A stretch of DNA of 64,000 bases from Ornithinimicrobium sp. CNJ-824 (GCF_001942405.1 NZ_MKKA01000044.1:141686-205685), one strand, 5' to 3'; counted from the stretch's first letter, positions 10,093 to 19,618 are shown. The notes: generated by a model from the letters alone, not told the origin. A program made the numbers and translations.

Positions 10093-11240
10093 GTGCGCAT
10101 CGGCATCCTCACCGGCGGCGGTGACGTCCCGGGACTCAACCCCTGCATCAAGGCCGTGGTCAACCGGGTCCACGAGGAGGGGCACCAGGTCACCGGCATC
10201 CGGCGGGGGTGGGGCGGCCTGCTGAGCACCGACCTCGACGACCCGGCGTCCGTGGCCGAGAACCTGGTCGACCTCGACCCGGTGGGCGTGCGCACCGTCG
10301 ACCGGACCGGCGGCACCTTCCTGCACAGCTCGCGGACCAATCCCGGGAAGGTGAAGACCGGCGACGTGCCGGACTTCCTGGCCGGGGCGGTCGAGAGGGA
10401 CGGCCCGCACGACCTCACGCCGCACGTGCTGAAGGTCATCGAGGCGGCCGGCATCGACGTGCTCATCCCCATCGGCGGCGACGACACGTTGTCCTACGGG
10501 CTGCGGATGCACCAGGAGGGCGTGCCGACGATCGCCATCCCCAAGACGATGGACAACGACGTCAACGGCACCGACTACTGCATCGGCTTCTCGACCGCGG
10601 TGACCCGGGGCGTGCAGTTCATCCACAACCTGCGCACCTCCACCGGGTCGCACGAGCGGATCGCGGTCGTCGAGCTGTTCGGGCGCTACTCCGGGGAGAC
10701 CTCGCTCATCACGGCATACCTCGCCGGGGTCGACCGGGCCCTGATCCCGGAGGTGCCCTTCGACGTCGACCGGGTCTGCGAGCTGCTGCTGGCGGACAAG
10801 GCGGCCAACCCCTCCAACTACGCGATGGTGACGATCTCCGAGGGGGCCACCGTCAAGGGCGGGGACATGATGCTCACCGGCGAGGCCGACGCTACGGGCA
10901 CCGCAAGCTCGGCGGCATCGGGCAGGTCGCCGGCGAGCTCATCAAGGAGCGGACGGGGGAGGGGATCATCTACCAGCAGGTCGGCTACCTCATGCGCTCG
11001 GGGAGCCCGGACTCCCTGGACCTCATGGTCGCCACCAACTACGCCGTCATGGCCGCCGACCTGGCCCTGGACGGGTCGACCGGGCGGATGGTGGCGCTGC
11101 GCAACGGCAGCTACAGCAGCGTGCCGATCTCGGTGACCGGTGAGGGCGTCAAGCGGGTCGACGTGGGCGAGCTCTACGACGTGGCGAACTACCGGCCGAT
11201 GGTGCGGCACGTGCGCGGGAAGCCGATGTTCCTCTACTGA
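10093..11240 (+). CDS. 6-phosphofructokinase, PPi-type signature (frame broken near 10892)
   Basis: This is a PfkA-fold phosphofructokinase of about 382 aa once one base is restored between GEADA and YGHRKLGG. It phosphorylates fructose-6-phosphate in glycolysis. The N-terminus [16 protein letters not shown] is the donor-binding loop. At 128-131 the motif is GGDD rather than GGDG, and at 150-156 it is PKTMDND rather than PGTIDND. In this family the second Asp and the Lys favour pyrophosphate over ATP, so a PPi-dependent or mixed-specificity enzyme is predicted. Also visible are [20 protein letters not shown] and [10 protein letters not shown]. The GTG start follows GGAGAG. The gene is convergent with the amidohydrolase gene. 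Confidence 0.85.
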
Positions 11241-11280
11241 CGGCCGGTCCGTGCCGTGGCGGGCGCTCCGGCTGCGGGGG

Positions 11281-12483
11281 TCAGGGCTCCGGCAGCTCGG
11301 CCCGCACCGCCTGCACGAGGAAGGCCACCCCGGCGGGGAGGATCTCGTCGTTGAGGTCGTAGTCGCTGCTGTGCAGGGGCGTCCCTCCGCGGCCGGGCTC
11401 GGTGCCGTTGCCGAGCAGGGCGAAGCACGCCGGCACGTGGCGGGCCAGGACCCCGAAGTCCTCGCTGGGCATGACCGGGTCGCAGTCGGCCACCACCCGG
11501 TCCGCGCCGAGGACGGCGACCGCCGCCGCGGCCGCCCGGGCGGTGACCTCCGGGTCGTTGACCGTCGGGGCGAACTCGTGCGTGTAGGTCACCTCGGCCC
11601 GCGCCCCGTGCGCCGCCGCCACGCCGGTCGCGATCCCACGGATGCGCTCCTCCAGCAGCGCCTGGACCTGAGGGTCGAAGCTGCGGGTGTCCCCGGTGAT
11701 CCGGACCGAGGAGGGTATGGCGTTGCGCGCCCCGTCGGTCTCGAACCCGGTGCAGGACACCACGGCCGGGCGCACGGGGTCGACGTTGCGGGCGACCACC
11801 GTCTGCAGGGCCAGGACGATCTCGGCGCCGGCCACGAGCGGGTCGACGACCGCCTCCGGGCGGGCGGCGTGGCCGCCCCGGCCGTGGACCGTGATGGTGA
11901 AGTTGTCCTCGCTGGCCATGATCCCACCCGGACGCACGTGCAGGTGGCCGGCCGGGACGCCGGGCAGGTTGTGCAGCCCGTAGAGGACGTCGATCGGGAA
12001 GCGCTGCAGCAGACCGTCGTCGACCATCGCCTGGGCGCCACGGCCGGGCTCCTCGGCGGGCTGGAGGACCAGCCGGACCGTCCCGGTGAAGCCGCCCTCC
12101 TCGGCCAGCACCGCGGCCGCGCCGAGCGCCATGGTCATGTGCCCGTCGTGCCCGCAGGCGTGCATCGTCCCGGGGTTGGTCGACCCGTGCTCACGGCCCT
12201 CGACCTCCTGGATCGGCAGGGCGTCCATGTCGGCACGGAGCCCGACGGCCCGCGAGGGTCGGTCGTCGTCGGCGTCGCCCCGGGTGAGCGAGGCGACCAG
12301 GCCGGTGCCGCCGACGCCGCGGGCGACGGCATACCCCAGGTCGTCCAGGGTCGTGGCCAGAAGGTCGGCGGTGGCGTGCTCGGCGAAGGCGGTCTCCGGG
12401 TGGCGGTGCAGGTGGTGGCGCCAGGCGTGCAGCCTCCCGCCGAGGAGGCGGTGGACGTCGGCGGGCGTGGTGACGGCGCTCAT
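11281..12483 (-). CDS. M20 family N-acyl amino acid amidohydrolase
   Basis: A 400-aa metallo-amidohydrolase of the M20D/hippurate hydrolase group. Visible motifs are the metal and catalytic GLRADMDALPIQE, MHACGHDGHMTMAL, the general-base LQPAEEPGRGAQAM, a lid domain with GRGGHAARPE, and a final HSSDYDLNDE His ligand. It hydrolyses N-acyl or small peptide-like amides. Its ATG overlaps the stop of the upstream ammonia-lyase by the four bases ATGA, so the two are translationally coupled and probably share a degradative pathway. Confidence 0.85.
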   Translation of the reverse strand: MSAVTTPADVHRLLGGRLHAWRHHLHRHPETAFAEHATADLLATTLDDLGYAVARGVGGTGLVASLTRGDADDDRPSRAVGLRADMDALPIQEVEGREHGSTNPGTMHACGHDGHMTMALGAAAVLAEEGGFTGTVRLVLQPAEEPGRGAQAMVDDGLLQRFPIDVLYGLHNLPGVPAGHLHVRPGGIMASEDNFTITVHGRGGHAARPEAVVDPLVAGAEIVLALQTVVARNVDPVRPAVVSCTGFETDGARNAIPSSVRITGDTRSFDPQVQALLEERIRGIATGVAAAHGARAEVTYTHEFAPTVNDPEVTARAAAAAVAVLGADRVVADCDPVMPSEDFGVLARHVPACFALLGNGTEPGRGGTPLHSSDYDLNDEILPAGVAFLVQAVRAELPEP

Positions 12484-13513
12484 GCGGCGTCGAGCCCTTC
12501 CGTGCTGAGCAGGACGACGACGGCGTCGGGCGGGAGAGCCAGGTCGGCGCGTCGAGAGGGGTCGTCGAGCGCCGCGCGAGCCCCGGCCAGGGTGGCTGCG
12601 CCGCACGGGCCGGAGGAGACGCCGAGCTCCCGGAGGTCGCGGGACGCGGTGAGGGCCTGCTCGTCGGTCACGGCTACGGCGGCGTCGCACCCGTCGCGCA
12701 GGACGGGCCAGGCCAGGGCCGAGACGGTGCCGCAGTTCATCCCGGCCATGACGGTGCCGGCCGTGGGAACCGAGGTAGGTGTGCCGTCCCGCAGGCTGGC
12801 GAGCAGGCACGCGGCGGTGTCTGGCTCGACGGACAGGACGCGGGTGGTCTGGAAGGAGTGCGGGGCGGTGCGGTAGTGCGACACCACGGCCTGGGCCAGG
12901 GAGCCGACGCCCACGGGGACGGCGACGAGGTCCGGCCGGCGGCCCAGCTGCTCGTCGACCTCCTCCACCATCGTCCGGTAGCCCTCGACGATCCATCCCG
13001 GCACGTCCTCGTACCCCTCCCAGGCGGTGTCCTGCACGAGGGCCCGGTCGTCGGCCGCCGTCGCGTGGTGGGCCGCGGCCCGGACCGCGTCGTCGTAGTC
13101 GCCCTCGACCCGCACCACCCGGGCGCCTCGCCCTCGACGAGGGCCGACGTGCTGGCCGGCATGAGGGCCGGGACGAAGATCGTGGCGGTCGCGCCCAGCT
13201 CGCGGGCCGTCCGGGCGACCGCCCGGCCGTGGTTGCCGTCGGTGGCGGTGACCAGCTCGGCCCCGGGGAAGCGGTCCAGCACCTGGCGGCAGGCCCACGA
13301 GGCGCCGAGGATCTTGAACGCCGGCAGTCCCAGGCGCGAGGACTCGTCCTTGACCAGGACCCGGCCGACGCCCAGCTCCTCCGCCAGGGCCGGCAGGTCC
13401 GCGAGCGGGCTGGGGGCGTAGCCGGGCAGGGAGCGGTGGAAGTCGCGAGCGCCGCCGGTGGCGTCGGCAGGCGTCCACCGCCGGGCCGCGGGGTTGCTGA
13501 ACCAGGACGTCAT
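12480..13513 (-). CDS. Diaminopropionate ammonia-lyase-like PLP enzyme (frame broken near 13128)
   Basis: A fold-type II PLP enzyme of the 2,3-diaminopropionate ammonia-lyase family, which deaminates diaminopropionate to pyruvate and ammonia. The inferred 344-aa protein starts MTSWFSNPAARRWTP. The PLP lysine lies in LPAFKILGASWA, the cofactor loop in ATDGNHGRAVA, then WIVEGYRTMVEEVDEQLG, AGMNCGTVS and SSGPCGAAT. The frame shifts between VEGE and ARVVRVEGDYDD; one added base joins the halves. It is slightly shorter than typical DpaL (about 400 aa). It is coupled to the M20 amidohydrolase, which may release the substrate. A threonine/serine dehydratase-like activity is an alternative. Confidence 0.75.
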
Positions 13514-13641
13514 CGGCCCAGTCTGCCGGGATCCTCGTCCTGCTGCGTGTCGCGTGCTGCACCGCCGGGGTCCAGGCACGGGACACGCCGCAACGGCACG
13601 GCACAGTGCGCGACACGCCGGGGGCGGCGGGTGGCGTCGGC

Positions 13642-13647
13642 TAGCCT
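13642..13647 (+). promoter_or_regulatory. Putative -10 element TAGCCT
   Basis: TAGCCT is ten bases before the GTG at 13658 of the SDR gene, with no ribosome binding site between. It is consistent with leaderless or very short-leader transcription of the SDR-FMO-BASS operon. Confidence 0.4.
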
Positions 13648-13657
13648 GCGTGCCACC

Positions 13658-14443
13658 GTGACGAAGAGGACACCCAGCCCTGCGCATCCGCGTGGCCGAG
13701 CCGACCTGCGCGACGCCGTCGTGCTGGTCACCGGTGCCTCCGGGAGCATCGGCACGGCGCTGCGGCGGCGGTTCGCCGCCGAGGGCGCGGTGGTCGCGGG
13801 GCTCGACCTGGTCGCCGACACCGGGGCCCGGATCCTCGCCTGCGACATCACCGACGAGGAGCAGGTCAGGGCGGCCGTCGGGAAGGTTCTCGCCGAGCAC
13901 GGCCGCCTGGACGTCCTCGTCAACAACGCCGGCATCTCGGCCATCGGCACGATCGACGACCACGACCTGGCCACCCACCGCCGGGTCCTCGAGGTGAACC
14001 ACCTCGGCGCGCTGGCCTGCACGCTCGCCGCCCTGCCGCACCTGCGCGAGAGCAGGGGCAGCGTCGTGACGATCGGGTCGGTCGCCGGCTTCGCCCCGGT
14101 CGCGGGCCGTCCCGCCTACGTCGCCGCCAAGCACGCCGTCACCGGCCTGATGGAGGCGCTGCGTCCCGAGCTGGCCGCCGACGGGGTGCACGTCGGCCTC
14201 GTCCACCCGACCTTCGTCACCACCCTGCTGACGACCGCCGACGGCAGCCGCGACCGCTCGACGACCGGGGCCCCCGTCGGACCGGACGACGTGGTCGGCG
14301 CCGTCCTCGACGTCGTGCGCCGGCGACGGGACCGCGTCCTGGTGGGACGCACCGCGCACCTTGCCTGGCAGGCCTCGCGCCTGGCCCCCCGCACCTACGC
14401 CCGCCTGATGACCCGCCGCCTGCGACAAGGAACCCCTGGATGA
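13658..14443 (+). CDS. Short-chain dehydrogenase/reductase
   Basis: A 261-aa classical SDR. It has the cofactor motif VLVTGASGSIGTAL, NNAGISAIG, a catalytic Ser in VVTIGSVAGF, and YVAAKHAVTG as the YxxxK pair. A basic N-terminal extension (VTKRTPSPAHPRGRADLRD) precedes the fold. It is the first gene of a three-gene unit; its TGA overlaps the next ATG (ATGA). Linkage to an FMO and a BASS transporter suggests oxidation or uptake of a ketone, steroid-like or organic-acid compound, but the substrate is unknown. Confidence 0.85.
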   Translation: MTKRTPSPAHPRGRADLRDAVVLVTGASGSIGTALRRRFAAEGAVVAGLDLVADTGARILACDITDEEQVRAAVGKVLAEHGRLDVLVNNAGISAIGTIDDHDLATHRRVLEVNHLGALACTLAALPHLRESRGSVVTIGSVAGFAPVAGRPAYVAAKHAVTGLMEALRPELAADGVHVGLVHPTFVTTLLTTADGSRDRSTTGAPVGPDDVVGAVLDVVRRRRDRVLVGRTAHLAWQASRLAPRTYARLMTRRLRQGTPG

Positions 14444-15771
14444 GCTCGCCCTCCTACGCCGTCATCGGCGCCGGTCCCTCCGGCCTGGCCGCGGCCCGCA
14501 ACCTGCAGCGCTTCGGGTTGCCGTGGACCGGCTACGAGCTGGCCGACGACGTCGGCGGGCTGTGGGACATCGACGCGCCCCGGTCGACGGTCTACGAGTC
14601 CGCCCACCTCATCTCCTCCCGGACGACGACCGAGTTCACCGAGCACCCGATGCCCGAGGGCACGCCCGACTATCCCTCGCACCGGCACCTGCTGGCCTAC
14701 TTCCGCTCCTACGCCGACCGTTTCGGGCTGCGCGAGCACTACCGCTTCGGCACCGAGGTGACCAGCGTCGAGGCGCTGGGCGACCCGGGCGACCCGTCGG
14801 CCGGGTGGGTGGTGCGCTCGACCGGGCCCGACGGCATACCCGTGGAGACCGAGCACGCGGGCGTGGTCGTCGCCAACGGCACCCTGTCCGAGCCGAACGT
14901 GCCGCAGCTGCCGGGGCACTTCGACGGGGAGATCTTCCACACGGCGGAGTACAAGCGGCCCGACGTCCTCGCCGGCAAACGGGTGCTGGTCGTCGGCGCG
15001 GGCAACTCCGGCTGCGACATCGTCGTCGACGCCGTCCACCACGCCGCCAGTGTCGACATCAGCGTGCGGCGCGGTTACCACTTCGTGCCGAAGTACGTCT
15101 TCGGCCGCCCCGCCGACACCCTCAACCAGGGCCGTCCGCTGCCGCCGCGGATCAAGCAGGCGGTCGACAGCCGGCTGCTGCGCATGTTCACCGGCGACCC
15201 GACCCGGTTCGGCTTCCCGGAGCCCGACCACAAGCTCTACGAGTCGCACCCGATCGTCAACAGCCTGATCCTGCACCACCTGGGGCACGGCGACGCCCAC
15301 GTGCGGCCAGACGTGGAGCGGCTCGACGGCGACGGGGTGGTCTTCCGCGACGGGACGCGGCGCGAGTACGACGTGGTCGTGCTCGCCACCGGCTACCGCC
15401 TGCACTACCCCTTCCTCGACCGGTCCTTGCTGGGGTGGCCCGAGGGCGCGGGCGCGCCGGGGCTCTACCTGCAGATCGTCAGCCCGGCGGCCGAGGGACT
15501 GTACGTCGTGGGCATGGTCGAGGCGTCCGGCATCGGCTGGCAGGGGCGGTGGGAGCAGGCCGAGCTGGTGGCGGCATACCTCGCCGCGCGGGAGCGCGAC
15601 CCCGAGGCGGCGGCACGGATGCGCGCGAAGATGGCCGACCCCTCGAGCTGGCCCGACCTGACCGGCGGCTACGACTACCTGGGGCTGGAGCGGATGGCCT
15701 ACTACGTCAACAAGGACGCCTACCGGCGTGCGGTCCGTGCGCAGACGGCCGAGCTGGGGGTCGCGCCGTGA
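14440..15771 (+). CDS. Flavin-containing monooxygenase (FMO/BVMO-like)
   Basis: A 443-aa flavoprotein. It has the FAD motif VIGAGPSGLAAARNL at the N-terminus, the FMO fingerprint region HFDGEIFHTAEYKRP, the NADPH motif VLVVGAGNSGCDI, and a late ATGYRLHYPF motif. This is the arrangement of class B monooxygenases that oxygenate N or S atoms or ketones. It overlaps the SDR stop by ATGA and the following GTG start by GTGA, so three genes are coupled. The substrate is not deducible. Confidence 0.85.
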   Translation: MSSPSYAVIGAGPSGLAAARNLQRFGLPWTGYELADDVGGLWDIDAPRSTVYESAHLISSRTTTEFTEHPMPEGTPDYPSHRHLLAYFRSYADRFGLREHYRFGTEVTSVEALGDPGDPSAGWVVRSTGPDGIPVETEHAGVVVANGTLSEPNVPQLPGHFDGEIFHTAEYKRPDVLAGKRVLVVGAGNSGCDIVVDAVHHAASVDISVRRGYHFVPKYVFGRPADTLNQGRPLPPRIKQAVDSRLLRMFTGDPTRFGFPEPDHKLYESHPIVNSLILHHLGHGDAHVRPDVERLDGDGVVFRDGTRREYDVVVLATGYRLHYPFLDRSLLGWPEGAGAPGLYLQIVSPAAEGLYVVGMVEASGIGWQGRWEQAELVAAYLAARERDPEAAARMRAKMADPSSWPDLTGGYDYLGLERMAYYVNKDAYRRAVRAQTAELGVAP

Positions 15772-16694
15772 CGGACGTCGACGCCATCCGGATCGCCTTC
15801 GACGAGGGCTCGTTGACGACGCTGCGGATCGTGCTCGGGCTCATCCTGCTCGGGGTGGCGCTGGACACGCGGGTGACGGACTTCCGGCGGGCGATCAGGC
15901 GGCCGTGGGCGATCCTCGTGGCGGTGTTCGCGCAGTTCCTCGTGCTGCCCGCGATCACCTTCGTGCTGACCCTGCTGCTGGACCTGCGCGGGTCGCTGGC
16001 GCTGGGACTGATCCTCGTGGCCTGCTGCCCGCCGGGCAACGTGTCCAACATCCTCACGCACCGGGCCGGCGGCGACGTGGCGATGTCGGTGTCGATGACC
16101 TCGGTGGGCAACGTGCTGGCGATCTTCCTCATGCCGGTCAACGTGGCGTTCTGGGGTTCGCTGCACCCGACCGGGCGCGACCTGCTGCGCGAGATCGAGC
16201 TGAGCCCGCTGTCGATGCTGGCCGAGATCCTGCTCGTCATCGGGCTGCCGTTCGTCGTGGGGATCTACCTCAGCCACCGGTTCCCGCGGTTCGCCGGGAA
16301 GGCCCGTCGGGTGGTCGGTCCGGTCGCCACGCTGGGCCTGGCGGCCGTCATCGTCGTCGGGGTGGCCAACAACTGGGCGATCTTCACCGCCTACATCGGG
16401 CTGGTCGTGGTGGCGGTGTTCGTGCACGACGCGCTGGCGCTGCTGCTGGGGTATGCCATCGGTCGGGCCGCGCGGCTGCCCGAGGGCTCGGTGAAGGCGT
16501 CGACCTTCGAGGTCGGGATCCGCAACGCCGGCCTGGGGCTGCTGCTGGTCTTCAGCTTCTTCGACGGGCTCGGCGGGATGGCGCTCGTCGCCGCCTGGTG
16601 GGGGATCTGGGACATCGTCGCCGGGCTGGCCGTCGCCGCGGTGTGGAAGCGGCGCACGGGGGTGAGCCCGGAGGTGGGGGCGGCGGTGGCCTGA
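15768..16694 (+). CDS. Bile acid:sodium symporter (BASS) family transporter
   Basis: A 308-aa integral membrane protein with about nine to ten hydrophobic helices. Family hallmarks are LILVACCPPGNVSNILTHRAGGDVAMSVSMTSV (Na+-site region) and the repeat-related FEVGIRNAGLGLLL near the C-terminus. BASS proteins import organic anions such as pantoate, pyruvate or sterol acids with sodium. The GTG start overlaps the FMO stop. The partner genes point to uptake of the compound that the SDR and FMO act on. Confidence 0.85.
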   Translation: MTDVDAIRIAFDEGSLTTLRIVLGLILLGVALDTRVTDFRRAIRRPWAILVAVFAQFLVLPAITFVLTLLLDLRGSLALGLILVACCPPGNVSNILTHRAGGDVAMSVSMTSVGNVLAIFLMPVNVAFWGSLHPTGRDLLREIELSPLSMLAEILLVIGLPFVVGIYLSHRFPRFAGKARRVVGPVATLGLAAVIVVGVANNWAIFTAYIGLVVVAVFVHDALALLLGYAIGRAARLPEGSVKASTFEVGIRNAGLGLLLVFSFFDGLGGMALVAAWWGIWDIVAGLAVAAVWKRRTGVSPEVGAAVA

Positions 16695-16734
16695 GCCCGG
16701 CGCGCAAGGACCTCGGGCCCCACGGCCCGGGCTC
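16693..16734 (+). terminator. Hairpin region after the SDR-FMO-BASS operon
   Basis: Two competing stems are visible: GAGCCCGG (16693-16700) with CCGGGCTC (16727-16734), and the inner CGGGCC/GGCCCG (16714-16729). They lie between the transporter stop and the adenine deaminase start. There is no U-tract. Confidence 0.4.
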
Positions 16735-16750
16735 CTGCCATCATGCCCCC

Positions 16751-17743
16751 ATGACGATCCCCACCGCAGAGCTGCACCTGCACATCGAGGGCACCCTCGA
16801 GCCCGAGCTCATCTACACCCTGGCCGAGCGCAACGGCGTGCAGCTGCCGTGGGCCGACATCGACGACCTGCGCTCGCGCTACGACTTCACCGGGCTGCAG
16901 CACTTCCTCGACCTCTACTACGCCAACATGGCGGTGCTGCGCACCGAGGAGGACTTCGCCGACCTGACCCGCGCCTACCTGGCGCGGGCGGCGGCCGGCG
17001 GCGTGCGGCATACCGAGGTGTTCCTCGACCTGCAGGCGCACACGGCCCGGGGCGTCTCCGCCGAGGTCGTGCTGCGGGGGGTGTCCGGGGCTCTCGAGGC
17101 CACCGAAGGCGAGCACGGGCTGACCGCCGGGCTCATCGTCACCTTCCTGCGGCACCTGCCCGGGGAGGAGGCGACCGCTGCGCTGCGGGAGGCCCTGGCT
17201 GTCGACGTCCCGCTGCTGGGGGTCGGGCTGTGCTCCTCGGAGACCGGGTCGGCGGCGTCGTTCCGCGAGGCGTTCGAGCTCGCCGCCGCGCACGGGCTGC
17301 ACCGGGTGGCGCACGCCGGGGAGGAGGGGCCCGCGGCCAACGTCACCGAGGTGCTCGACGTCCTCGGCGTCGAGCGCGTCGACCACGGCCTGCGCTCGCT
17401 GGAGGACGACGCGCTGATCGACCGGCTGGCGGCCGAGCGGGTGCCGCTGACGCTGTGCCCGCTGTCGAACGTCCGTTTGCAGGTGGTCGACTCCCTCGAG
17501 GGCTACCCGGTGCGTGAGCTGATGGACCGCGGCGTCGTGGTCACCGTCAACAGCGACGACCCGGCCTACTTCGGCGGCTACGTCGACGACAACTACCGCG
17601 AGCTCACCGCCGCCCTGGGGCTGACGACCGACGAGCTGGCCACGCTCGCGCACCACAGCGCCGAGGCCGCGTTCGTGACGCCGGAGCGGCGGGCGCAGCT
17701 GGACGCCGACATCGAGGAGTGGCGCGCCGCGCAGGGGGAGTAG
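16751..17743 (+). CDS. Adenine/adenosine deaminase family protein
   Basis: A 330-aa metal-dependent deaminase. It has all metal and catalytic motifs: AELHLHIEGTLEPE at the N-terminus, HAGEEGPAANVTE, VDHGLRSLEDD, LCPLSNVRL and VNSDDPAYFGG. The HIEGTLEPE form (rather than HLDGAL) is characteristic of the bacterial/fungal adenine deaminase branch (adenine to hypoxanthine, purine salvage). The start ATG has CATCAT six bases upstream, a weak -10-like element in the same leaderless spacing as neighbours. Confidence 0.85.
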   Translation: MTIPTAELHLHIEGTLEPELIYTLAERNGVQLPWADIDDLRSRYDFTGLQHFLDLYYANMAVLRTEEDFADLTRAYLARAAAGGVRHTEVFLDLQAHTARGVSAEVVLRGVSGALEATEGEHGLTAGLIVTFLRHLPGEEATAALREALAVDVPLLGVGLCSSETGSAASFREAFELAAAHGLHRVAHAGEEGPAANVTEVLDVLGVERVDHGLRSLEDDALIDRLAAERVPLTLCPLSNVRLQVVDSLEGYPVRELMDRGVVVTVNSDDPAYFGGYVDDNYRELTAALGLTTDELATLAHHSAEAAFVTPERRAQLDADIEEWRAAQGE

Positions 17744-17795
17744 GACCTGGCCGGTCCGGTTGTGGGGTGTCGGTCGTCGTGGACACACTGACGGC

Positions 17796-18323
17796 ATGAC
17801 CGCTGCCGCCACCGACCTCGTCCGTGCCGTCCTGCTCGACGGCTTCCAGCGCATCGAGGAGGGGGTGGGGGAGGTTCTCGACGGGCTCGACGCCGAGGAC
17901 CTGCGGTGGCGTCCCGGCATCGACGCCAACCCGGTCGGGTGGCTGCTGTGGCACCTGAGCCGCCAGCAGGACGCCCAGCTCGCGCAGATCGCGGGGGAGG
18001 AGGAGGTCTGGCGTGCGGGCGGCTGGCAGGAACGGTTCGACCTGCCCTACGCCCCGGACGCGCACGGCTACGGCCAGGACCCGGGCGACGTCGGCCGGTT
18101 CGAGGTTCCGGACCCGGCCCTGCTCGAGGGGTATGCCGCCGCCGTCCACGAGCTGACCCGTCGGCTCGTGCACGGGCTGGGGGAGGAGGACTACGGCCGG
18201 GTGGTCGACGAGAGCTGCGACCCGCCGGTGACGGTCGCGGTGCGGATCTACTCGGTGCTCGAGGACGCGGCCAAGCACCTCGGGCAGGCGGAGTACGTCA
18301 AGGGGCTGCTCGGCCGGGGCTGA
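17796..18323 (+). CDS. DinB-fold mycothiol transferase (DUF664)
   Basis: A 175-aa four-helix-bundle protein of the DinB/DUF664 family found in mycothiol-producing actinobacteria. Visible are VGWLLWHLSRQQDAQLAQIAG (first metal His), a central acidic helix and AAKHLGQAEYVKGLL near the end (last His). Members act as metal-dependent mycothiol S-transferases or bacillithiol-like transferases. I chose the ATG at 17796 over the upstream in-frame ATG because it fits the DinB N-terminus and has CACACT six bases ahead. It is convergent with the next gene, with only five bases between. Confidence 0.8.
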   Translation: MTAAATDLVRAVLLDGFQRIEEGVGEVLDGLDAEDLRWRPGIDANPVGWLLWHLSRQQDAQLAQIAGEEEVWRAGGWQERFDLPYAPDAHGYGQDPGDVGRFEVPDPALLEGYAAAVHELTRRLVHGLGEEDYGRVVDESCDPPVTVAVRIYSVLEDAAKHLGQAEYVKGLLGRG

Positions 18324-18328
18324 CCGCG

Positions 18329-19528
18329 TCAGCCGATCGCGGCCAGCACCTCGTCGCGGATCAGCTCCCCGATCGGGATCGCGGAGGTCGCGGCCGGCGA
18401 GGGGGCGTTGCACACGTGCAGCTGACGGGCGGTCCGGCGCAGCAGGAAGTCCTCGACCGACGTCCCGCTGCGGTCGACGGCCTGCGCGCGGATCCCGGCG
18501 GGGTAGGGGCGCAGGTCGTCCAGGGTGACCGACGGGCAGTAGCGCTGGACCCGCTGCAGGTAGGCCCGCCGGCTGATCGAGTCCCGGACCTCGGCCAGGC
18601 CGGTGCGCACGTGGTGGCGGGCGAAGCGCCACATGCCCGGGAAGGTCGCGAACGAGGCCACGTCGCGCGGGTCCAACGACCACCGGGCGTAGCCCTCGCG
18701 CGCCAGGCCCAGCACCGCGTTGGGCCCGACCGTGACCCGGCCGTCGATCGTGGGCGAGAGGTGCACGCCCAGGAACGGCAGGGCCGGGTCGGGGACGGGG
18801 TAGATGAGCCGCTGCACGGGCCGGCGGTCCAGCGGCAGCTGGTAGTACTCCCCGCGGAAGGGCACGATCCGGAAGTCCACGTCCAGCCCGCCGAGGCGGG
18901 CCACCCGGTCCGCCTGCAGACCGGCGCACGCGACGGCATACCGCGCCCGCACCAGGCCCGTGTCGGTCTCGACGTCCACGCCGGGGGAGCTCCCGCCCGA
19001 CTCCTGCACGGCACGCACCGCCGAGCGGAGGCGCACGCTCCCGCCGCGTGCGAGGACGTCGTCGGCCATCGCCCGGGCCACCCGCCGGAAGTCGACGACG
19101 CCGGTCGCCGGGGAGTGCACGGCCCCGAGTCCGGTGACCAGGGGTTCCATCTCCGCCAGCTCGGCCCGGTCCACGCGACGGACCGGTATGCCGTTCTCCA
19201 GGGCCCGGGCGTGGAGCGCCTCCATGCGCCCCAGCTCGGTGGGGTCGGTGGCCACGACGAGCTTGCCGACGGTCCGGTGGGGGATGCCGTGCTCGTCGCA
19301 GAACTGCGTGGTGGCCGTGGCCCCGGCCCGGCACAGGCGGGCCTTGAGCGAGCCGGGGGCGTAGTAGAGGCCGGCGTGGATCACCCCGGAGTTGTGGCCG
19401 GTCTGGGCCGCGCCCACCTCGTCGGCCTTGTCGACGACGACGACCCGCAGGCCGGGACGGGCCAGGAGCAGGGCGCGGGCGGTCGCCAGACCGACGATGC
19501 CCGCACCGATGACGACGACGTCCTCCAC
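18329..19528 (-). CDS. lhgO: L-2-hydroxyglutarate oxidase/dehydrogenase (LhgO-like)
   Basis: A 399-aa DAO-fold FAD protein that oxidises L-2-hydroxyglutarate to 2-oxoglutarate. The N-terminus has VVVIGAGIVGLATARALL and AAQTGHNSGVIHAGLYY, the typical LhgO signature. Later come PSPAATSAIPIGELI and the substrate-side FRGEYYQLP..VHLSPTIDGRVTVGPNA. I chose the GTG at 19528 because GAGGAGGAGG precedes it. It is divergent from the gamma-carbonic anhydrase gene. Confidence 0.85.
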   Translation of the reverse strand: MEDVVVIGAGIVGLATARALLLARPGLRVVVVDKADEVGAAQTGHNSGVIHAGLYYAPGSLKARLCRAGATATTQFCDEHGIPHRTVGKLVVATDPTELGRMEALHARALENGIPVRRVDRAELAEMEPLVTGLGAVHSPATGVVDFRRVARAMADDVLARGGSVRLRSAVRAVQESGGSSPGVDVETDTGLVRARYAVACAGLQADRVARLGGLDVDFRIVPFRGEYYQLPLDRRPVQRLIYPVPDPALPFLGVHLSPTIDGRVTVGPNAVLGLAREGYARWSLDPRDVASFATFPGMWRFARHHVRTGLAEVRDSISRRAYLQRVQRYCPSVTLDDLRPYPAGIRAQAVDRSGTSVEDFLLRRTARQLHVCNAPSPAATSAIPIGELIRDEVLAAIG

Positions 19529-19618
19529 GGATGCCTCCTCCTCCTCGGCGTGGTCCCCTCCCCGGACGCTACCGGCCGGAGGACCATGGTCGGAGCCCGA
19601 CGAGCGAAGGAGACGACG

